NCBI RefSeq assembly: GCF_913055835.1
Contig: NZ_CAJXKQ010000015.1
Coordinates: 1-64,000, forward strand
Reading direction: 5' to 3'
Origin: an uncultured Marinobacter sp.
GTDB taxonomy: Bacteria; Pseudomonadota; Gammaproteobacteria; Pseudomonadales; Oleiphilaceae
Length of the DNA: 64,000 nucleotides
Shown: positions 58,709 through 64,000 of the stretch, in pieces
How the letters are laid out: each line of letters opens with the position of its first letter
Numbering within the stretch: position 1 is the first letter of the stretch
Made by a program: the position numbers and the translations under genes
The notes under the pieces: generated by a model
What the model was told of the DNA's origin: nothing
Databases searched by the model: none
What the model saw: only the letters and a program-made list of their open reading frames with translations

Positions 58709-60142
58709 CTAGAGCAAAGGTGCAAGCAGCCGGACGGCACGGCAAGCCAGGCGGAACAGGATCGAGCGGTCCTTATAGTCGCTTTCGGTCATCAGGCGGG
58801 AACTGTCCAGATCCTGTTCCAGCATGGATTCCACGCTGCGGATAAAATGCGGCGCTGTGGTAATGGCGGTGATCTCGAAATTCAGCCGCATGGAGCGGTT
58901 GTCCATATTGGCCGTTCCCACCGCTGCATAGCGGTCATCCACCAGGATCACTTTCTGGTGCATGAACCCTGGCTGGTAGCGATAGATGCCGATCCCGGTC
59001 TTGCAGGCCTGGACCAGGTAGGAGTAGGCGGCCAGACCGATCAGGCGACTGTCTGATTTCTCCGGAATCAGGATCCTCACGTCGATTCCACGAAGCGCCG
59101 CCAACTGCAGTGCGTTCATGATCTGGAAATCTGGCACGAAGTAGGGCGAGGCGATCCAGAGACGGTTCCGGGCGTTGTTGATACAGTTCAGGAAGAATAG
59201 GGTGCAGGTTTCCCAGGTGTCGGCCGGACCGGTTGGCAGCATCAGTACCTCGTCGTTGCCCGGCTGGTTATTGGCCGGTGCCCAGTCCAGGCTGGGGAAA
59301 TCGTTGCTGGCCCAGTTCCAGTCTTCCAGCCAGGCCAGCTGCAGGCCGGTGACTGCCGGGCCCTCAATCCGGCAATGGGTGTCGCGCCAGGGCTCCTGGT
59401 CCATGGCGGTGCCCAGGTATTCGTCCCCCAGGTTGATGCCGCCCACAAAGCCGACTTTGCCGTCACAGACCAGCAGCTTGCGGTGGTTACGGAAATTGAT
59501 CTGGAACCGCCGCCTGCGGATGTTTCCGTTCCCGAACGAAGCCACCCGGGCGCCAGCGGCGGCAAGCTGCTTCAGGTAGTTGCGCGGCAGCCAGACGCTG
59601 CCAATGTCGTCGTACAGGAACCAGACTTCCACGCCCTGGGCAAGTTTGCGCTCGAGAATGGACTTGATCCGGCGGCCAATCCGGTCTGAGCGCACGATGT
59701 AGAATTCCAGCAGGATATAGTGCTCGGCATCTTCCATGGCCTCGAAAAGGGCCTCGAATGTAGCCTCACCGTCCCTGAGCAGGGTGCATCGATTACCGTC
59801 GGTGAATGGCTGACGGCCGAGCCGGCAGAGCACCTGTAGCTCGTCGGTAAACCGGTCTCTGGTGGGAATCGGAATGGAGGTGGTTTGTTGCTCGAACCTG
59901 TTCAGCAGGTTGGTGAGGGATTCGTCACCAAGCCGACGGGCCTTCACGTAACCGCCAAACCGGTGGCGGCCAAACAGCACGAACATGGGCACGGCCAGGT
60001 ACGGCAGGCCGATCAGGGCAATCACCCAGGCAATGGCGCCCTGTGTTGTGCGGTAGGTAAGCAGAATGCGATAGATACAGGCGAAGGCGCCCAGGTAGAC
60101 AACCCCTACCGCAATCGCAACCAGAGACAGTTCGTCCATCAT
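58709..60142 (-). CDS. cls: Cardiolipin synthase
   Basis: Inner-membrane phospholipase D-type enzyme that condenses phosphatidylglycerols. 477 residues. Two N-terminal helices (about 5-25 and 35-55) are followed by two HKD motifs: NHRKLLVCDGKVGFVGG (about 220) and FMHQKVILVDDRYAAVGTAN (about 398). Size and layout are those of bacterial Cls (ClsA type). The start overlaps the end of the AraC-type gene by 4 bases, so they may be co-transcribed. Confidence 0.94.
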   Translation of the reverse strand: MMDELSLVAIAVGVVYLGAFACIYRILLTYRTTQGAIAWVIALIGLPYLAVPMFVLFGRHRFGGYVKARRLGDESLTNLLNRFEQQTTSIPIPTRDRFTDELQVLCRLGRQPFTDGNRCTLLRDGEATFEALFEAMEDAEHYILLEFYIVRSDRIGRRIKSILERKLAQGVEVWFLYDDIGSVWLPRNYLKQLAAAGARVASFGNGNIRRRRFQINFRNHRKLLVCDGKVGFVGGINLGDEYLGTAMDQEPWRDTHCRIEGPAVTGLQLAWLEDWNWASNDFPSLDWAPANNQPGNDEVLMLPTGPADTWETCTLFFLNCINNARNRLWIASPYFVPDFQIMNALQLAALRGIDVRILIPEKSDSRLIGLAAYSYLVQACKTGIGIYRYQPGFMHQKVILVDDRYAAVGTANMDNRSMRLNFEITAITTAPHFIRSVESMLEQDLDSSRLMTESDYKDRSILFRLACRAVRLLAPLL

Positions 60143-61221
60143 CGCTCTCCATTGCCGGAATCCGGACCTTGGCTCTCTGTCCCGGACGTTGCCAGATGCC
60201 GCGCGCGGTACTCGGCCGGCGAGGTGCCGGTCCAGCGCTTGAAGGCCCGGCTGAAGGCGCTGAGTTCAGAAAAGCCAAGCAGGAAGGCAATCTCACCAAG
60301 GGCGTACTGGTCTGCCGCCACATACCTGAGCGCCTTATCCTGGCGGACCTGCTCTACCAGTCCGTGGAAGCTCAGGCCCTCCTTTTTCAGCTTTCGATAA
60401 AGGGTCTGGCGGCTCATGTGGCACTGGCGGGCCAGGGTGTCGGCATCAATTCTCTCGGTAGCCATCTGTTTCGAAATCAGCCGGCGGATCTTGCGGCCAA
60501 AGGAGCGCCGGGTCTGCAGCCTGGCCAACAGGGAATTGACCTGTTTCAACACTGCGGAATAGACGTAGGGATTACGGCGGGGAATCGGGTGCCCGAGGTG
60601 CCGGCTACTGAATGCCAGACGGGTAATGCCACAATCGAATCGGACCGGACCGCCAAGGAGCTTCTCGTACTCGTCAGCATACTCGGGAGCGGGGTGAGCG
60701 ATCTCCACCCATTCCGCGCGGATACCCGGATGAATGAAGTGTCGGGTGCGGGTGATGGCTGCGGCCAGGGTCCGGTCCATATCCTGACGGCAGTAGTGTT
60801 CGGCCCTGTCCGGCTGCCAGCAAAGGATGGCCTGGTCGGCAGTCTGCTCGAAGCTCAGGAATACCGACTCGTTGATCAGCCGATGCAGGCGCACATACTG
60901 GGTTACCGCTTCTCCCAGTGTGTCGCAGTTGAAAAACACATGCCCGACCAGCCCCATTCGTTCCGGGTCCACCAACTGCCCTGCATGCAGGCCAACGCCG
61001 GGATCCCCCGTAACAAGCTCTGCGTGTTCCCAGAGCCGGTAGTGGGCATCAGCTGGCACACGCCTGTCCGGGTCAGTGAGTTCCGCCAGCGCCAGCCCGG
61101 TCAGCTGTTCAACGCGCGCAGCATTGAATACGCCCTGGCGTTCAAGGTAATGGACCAGTGCCAGTGTGCTTGAGGCAGCCACCAGGGGAGCGCTGGCGGG
61201 CTCGGGTTGGGCGGATATCAC
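60139..61221 (-). CDS. AraC-family regulator, OruR-like
   Basis: About 360 residues from GTG 61221; a TTG at 61296 would lengthen it to 385 but overlaps the upstream non-coding stretch. The N-terminal arabinose-binding-like region (about 20-200) has HYRLWEHAELVTGDPGVGLHAG. The C-terminal double helix-turn-helix (about 255-345) has DADTLARQCHMSRQTLYRKLK and EIAFLLGFSELSAFSRAFKRWTG. It overlaps cls by 4 bases and is divergent from the 30-codon gene at 61371. Confidence 0.87.
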   Translation of the reverse strand: MISAQPEPASAPLVAASSTLALVHYLERQGVFNAARVEQLTGLALAELTDPDRRVPADAHYRLWEHAELVTGDPGVGLHAGQLVDPERMGLVGHVFFNCDTLGEAVTQYVRLHRLINESVFLSFEQTADQAILCWQPDRAEHYCRQDMDRTLAAAITRTRHFIHPGIRAEWVEIAHPAPEYADEYEKLLGGPVRFDCGITRLAFSSRHLGHPIPRRNPYVYSAVLKQVNSLLARLQTRRSFGRKIRRLISKQMATERIDADTLARQCHMSRQTLYRKLKKEGLSFHGLVEQVRQDKALRYVAADQYALGEIAFLLGFSELSAFSRAFKRWTGTSPAEYRARHLATSGTESQGPDSGNGER

Positions 61222-61370
61222 GTTATACGGCCTGATAGTTAACGACCTGTCATGATGACTGATACAAAATGTCAAGTGTATGCAACCGCCTGTCAACGGT
61301 CACGCCTGGGTTTAACGATAGCATCAGGGTATCAGGTTGAAGCAATGGAGAGGCAATCAGGAGGTATTTT

Positions 61371-61463
61371 ATGGAACAGGAAATCTTCGTACCGCATACC
61401 GAGCTTGAACGCAAAAACGTCATTGAGCTCGCCGAGTACCTGAACAGCATTTTCTATTGCTGA
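61371..61463 (+). CDS. Putative 30-residue small protein gene
   Basis: ATG after CAGGAGGTATTTT, a near-perfect Shine-Dalgarno with a 5-base spacer. The frame encodes 30 residues: charged start (MEQEIFVPHTELERKN), then VIELAEYLNS, ending IFYC. It has no signal peptide. An intrinsic terminator follows 30 bases after the stop, so it looks like a one-gene transcript. The upstream gap to the divergent araC-type gene has no clear promoter. I do not recognise the product. Confidence 0.6.
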   Translation: MEQEIFVPHTELERKNVIELAEYLNSIFYC

Positions 61464-61493
61464 TTTCTCAGGCTTAACGTCTATGACCTTCCA

Positions 61494-61517
61494 GCCGGGC
61501 TCTGCCCGGCTTTTTTT
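61494..61517 (+). terminator. Intrinsic terminator after the 30-residue gene
   Basis: GCCGGGC-TCT-GCCCGGC followed directly by seven T. It isolates the small gene from the hydrolase downstream. The rest of 61518-61619 shows no strong promoter. Confidence 0.94.
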
Positions 61518-61619
61518 CGTCTCTGGAAAATGACCGTCAATACCGGCACTTGCTCGAAAGACTGGCAGTGGTAATGTATCCGGTTTGAGAATGCAGACCA
61601 ATCCGGAGACTGACTGCCC

Positions 61620-62417
61620 ATGACTGTTGCGCTGAATCACCGCATTACCGGCGAAGGCCCGCCCCTGATCCTGTTGCACGGGCTGTTCGGATCCCTCGAT
61701 AACCTCGGTGGCATCGCTCGCCGTCTGGAAGACCAATGGCAGATCCATGCGCTGGATGAGCGCAACCATGGCAGCTCTCCCCACACCGACACCATGGATT
61801 ATCCGGCCATGGCGGGCGATGTACTTGCCTACATGGATGCACAGGGCCTGGACAAGGTCAGTCTGCTGGGCCACTCCATGGGCGGCAAGGTAGCGATGCA
61901 GGTCGCCCTGCAGGCCCCGGAGCGTGTGGACAGGCTGATCGTGGCCGACATTGCGCCGGTCAACTACAAACCGCGCCATGACGCTATTCTGGAAGGGTTG
62001 ACCAGTATCGATCTTACAGGTGTGCGCTCCCGCCAGGATGCAGACAGGTTGATGGCCGATTTTGTCGAAGAGCCCGGTGTGCGTCAGTTTCTTCTCAAGA
62101 ACCTGGAGCGGATTCCCAGGGAAGAGCAGCAGGAAGATGGGCCAATGTTCCGTTGGAGGCTCAACCTGCCCGTTATCGATGCCTGCTATGGGAACCTGGC
62201 CAGGGCGCCCGAGGGCGATGGCCCGTTCGATGGCCCTGTGCTGTTTCTCAAGGGCGCGGATTCCGCTTACATCCAGGAGAAGCACCGGGACGATATCCAG
62301 CGACTGTTTCCCCGGGCGCAGTTGCGTATTATCCAGGGGACCGGCCACTGGCTGCATGCTGAAAAAGCCGACTCTTTTGCCGCCCTGTGCCGCCGTTTCC
62401 TCAGTGCCGATGAGTGA
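61620..62417 (+). CDS. Alpha/beta-hydrolase, YbfF-like esterase
   Basis: 265 residues. The oxyanion region is LLHGLFGSLDN near residue 20, the nucleophile elbow GHSMGGK near 88-94, and the catalytic histidine is in GTGHWLHAEK near 242. Motifs DERNHGSS and YPAMAGDV fit E. coli YbfF-type acyl esterases. Substrate unknown. Expected to be cytoplasmic (no signal). Confidence 0.88.
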   Translation: MTVALNHRITGEGPPLILLHGLFGSLDNLGGIARRLEDQWQIHALDERNHGSSPHTDTMDYPAMAGDVLAYMDAQGLDKVSLLGHSMGGKVAMQVALQAPERVDRLIVADIAPVNYKPRHDAILEGLTSIDLTGVRSRQDADRLMADFVEEPGVRQFLLKNLERIPREEQQEDGPMFRWRLNLPVIDACYGNLARAPEGDGPFDGPVLFLKGADSAYIQEKHRDDIQRLFPRAQLRIIQGTGHWLHAEKADSFAALCRRFLSADE

Positions 62418-62517
62418 CCGGGGCCGTGTCGGGTATTTTCCTGCCCGCCGGCCGGTCTGCTAAGGTAACTCCATCGCTGACACACGGAATTGATATAACA
62501 ACAGGCGGGCAGAGTGT

Positions 62518-63600
62518 ATGAAATGGATGGTGGGGTTGCTGGTTGTTTTTCTGCTACTTGGCAGCTTCCTGCTGACACCGTCTCCTGTTGACAGCAAAGC
62601 CTGGAGTCCACCCTCGCCGCCGCCCCTTACCGGGCCTTTTGCGCCGAATGAACGGCTGAGACTGGCGGATCTTCTGGCCCGAGGCCAGGTGTATGGCCCC
62701 GAGGATACGGCCATCAGCGATGATGGTGTGCTTTATACCGGGACCCAGGATGGCTACATCGTGCGGGTCTTCCCGGATGGCCGGGTCGAAAACTGGTTGT
62801 CGACGGACGGTCGGCCTCTGGGTATGGTTTTTGACGGTCAGGGGAACCTGATTGTGGCCGATGCCTGGAGAGGCCTGCTGTCCATAAGCCCCGATGGCAG
62901 GATTACCGTACTGGCCCGGGAAGCTGAAGGAACGCTGTTCCGCTTTACCGATGATGTTGATATTGCCGATGACGGGCGAATTTACTTCACCGATGCCAGC
63001 TCGAAGTTCCATCAGCCGGAATACCTGCTGGATCTGCTGGAAATGCGCCCCCATGGCCGCTTGCTGCGCTACTCTCCGAAAACCGGGAAGGCCGAAGTCC
63101 TGTTGGGCAACCTTCATTTTGCCAATGGCGTTGCGGTTTCTCCGGAAGGTGATTACGTGCTGGTGAATGAAACCTGGAAATACCGCATCCTCAGATACTG
63201 GATTCATGGGCCCAGAGCCGGGCAGGCAGAGGTGTTTGCCGACAATCTTCCCGGTTTTCCAGATAACCTGGCGGTGGATGAACAGGGGCGCTACTGGGTG
63301 GCGTTTCCTACCCTTCGTAATCCGAAAGTGGATGCCATGCACCCACGGCCCTGGCTCAAGGACCTGGTGGCGAAGCTCCCGGACAGCCTGAAACCTGCCC
63401 CACAGGAATATGGCTTTGTGATCGCCTTCGACAGGGACGGCGAGGTCATTACCAGTCTTCACGACACCCGGGGAACCCATCTTCAGGAAATTACCTCGGT
63501 CAATCCCCATGATGGCAACCTGTACTTTGGTTCACTTCACAATGATCGTATTGGTCGGCTACCGTTGCAGGCCATTCCCGGTCTCGGAGAGAGCAACTGA
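62518..63600 (+). CDS. SMP-30/gluconolactonase or strictosidine synthase-like beta-propeller
   Basis: 360 residues. N-terminal hydrophobic anchor (about 3-22, MVGLLVVFLLLGSFLLTP) then a proline-rich linker and a six-bladed propeller (GPEDTAISDDGVLYTG, VADAWRGLLSI, FTDASSKFHQPEYLLDLLE, GNLHFANGVAVSPEGDYVLV, FPDNLAVDEQGRYWVAFPT). The blocks resemble the APMAP/strictosidine synthase branch. Metal-dependent lactonase or esterase activity is plausible. The stop overlaps the next ATG (TGATG). Confidence 0.83.
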   Translation: MKWMVGLLVVFLLLGSFLLTPSPVDSKAWSPPSPPPLTGPFAPNERLRLADLLARGQVYGPEDTAISDDGVLYTGTQDGYIVRVFPDGRVENWLSTDGRPLGMVFDGQGNLIVADAWRGLLSISPDGRITVLAREAEGTLFRFTDDVDIADDGRIYFTDASSKFHQPEYLLDLLEMRPHGRLLRYSPKTGKAEVLLGNLHFANGVAVSPEGDYVLVNETWKYRILRYWIHGPRAGQAEVFADNLPGFPDNLAVDEQGRYWVAFPTLRNPKVDAMHPRPWLKDLVAKLPDSLKPAPQEYGFVIAFDRDGEVITSLHDTRGTHLQEITSVNPHDGNLYFGSLHNDRIGRLPLQAIPGLGESN

Positions 63601-64000
63601 TGCAGCACCAAGACATTGCCTGGGATCTTCCGGAGCCCTTCACGATTGATATAACGGTACAGGCCGAGGATACCGACCGGCTCGGACATGCCAACAACGT
63701 TGTCTATGTGCGCTGGCTGGAGGATGTCAGCTGGGCCCACATTGAAAGTCTGGGCATGACCTGGTCGCTGCACGAGAAAACCGGCAAGGCGATGGCCATC
63801 ACTCGTACGGAGATCGATTACCTGGCGTCGGCCAATACTGGAGACCAGCTGGTGTTGGGAACCTGGCTGACCGACTACGATGGTCGTTTCCGCTCCGCCC
63901 GGCAGTTCCAGCTGGTGCGTCCGTCGGATGGTAAAACCCTGGTCAGGGCGGTCTCGACTCATGCCTGTGTCGATATGAAAAGCCAGCGGCCCGCCCGCGC
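63600..64000 (+). CDS. Acyl-CoA thioesterase, 4HBT hotdog family (partial, runs off window)
   Basis: At least 133 residues from ATG 63600, overlapping the preceding stop, with no stop before the window end. The 4-hydroxybenzoyl-CoA thioesterase pattern is AEDTDRLGHANNVVYVRWLED, with the catalytic aspartate and GHANN, then YLASANTGDQLVLGTWL. Thioesterase on a small acyl-CoA is likely. Coupling to the SMP-30-like gene suggests a shared catabolic step, which is inference. Confidence 0.85.
   Translation, partial: MQHQDIAWDLPEPFTIDITVQAEDTDRLGHANNVVYVRWLEDVSWAHIESLGMTWSLHEKTGKAMAITRTEIDYLASANTGDQLVLGTWLTDYDGRFRSARQFQLVRPSDGKTLVRAVSTHACVDMKSQRPAR

Overview
The window reads as a chromosomal segment of a marine gammaproteobacterium close to Marinobacter (order inferred from protein resemblance and gene order; genus not proven). 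Base composition is even and GC-rich. I see no phage, insertion sequence, CRISPR array, tRNA or rRNA. Many neighbourhoods match what I remember of the origin-proximal region of Pseudomonas aeruginosa: algZ-algR-hemC-hemD-hemX-hemY with divergent argH; cyaA with lptM-lysA-dapF-DUF484-xerC; ppx-trxA-rho-ubiD; dsbB-rsd-FKBP-ABC-F; tex-gshA; rep with cytochrome c5.

Layout. 1-5.2 kb: end of a dipeptide/oligopeptide ABC importer (dppB end, dppC, dppD, dppF), a LysR regulator and an overlapping Xaa-Pro dipeptidase, which together suggest peptide uptake and breakdown. 5.3-7.5 kb: Fur-boxed bfd, bacterioferritin, phosphomannomutase. 7.5-13.7 kb: a palindromic repeat, outer-membrane phospholipase A, a membrane protein, cytochrome c5, Rep helicase and a receiver-GGDEF-EAL protein. 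13.7-25.1 kb: housekeeping genes tex, gshA, rmf, a FliL-like protein, dsbB, rsd, an FKBP isomerase, two small conserved proteins, an ABC-F ATPase and ppx. 25.4-32.7 kb: trxA, an inverted molybdopterin cluster (moaB-moeA-moaD-moaE), rho, a second copy of the palindromic repeat, ubiD and a 2Fe-2S flavin reductase. 32.7-40.2 kb: the heme operon with algZR, then argH. 40.2-51.6 kb: a degenerate GGDEF-EAL protein, class I adenylate cyclase, lptM-lysA-dapF-DUF484-xerC, an active-looking diguanylate cyclase and a DUF2789 protein. 51.7-64 kb: accessory-looking genes: a BvgS-like kinase with two periplasmic sensor domains, a small secreted protein, a two-gene unit ending in a type Vd patatin autotransporter, a GntR regulator, cardiolipin synthase, an AraC regulator divergent from a very small gene, an alpha/beta hydrolase, an SMP-30-like protein and a thioesterase cut by the window end.

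Themes. Signalling is dense: three c-di-GMP proteins, one cAMP cyclase, one LytTR two-component pair and one orphan kinase. Envelope lipid turnover recurs (PldA, patatin, Cls, LptM, DsbB). The least expected observations are non-coding or very small: a two-copy hairpin repeat whose arms differ in sequence but stay complementary, a moaB leader that can hide its own ribosome binding site, an intrinsic terminator just upstream of hemC, and a 30-codon gene with a near-perfect Shine-Dalgarno and its own terminator.
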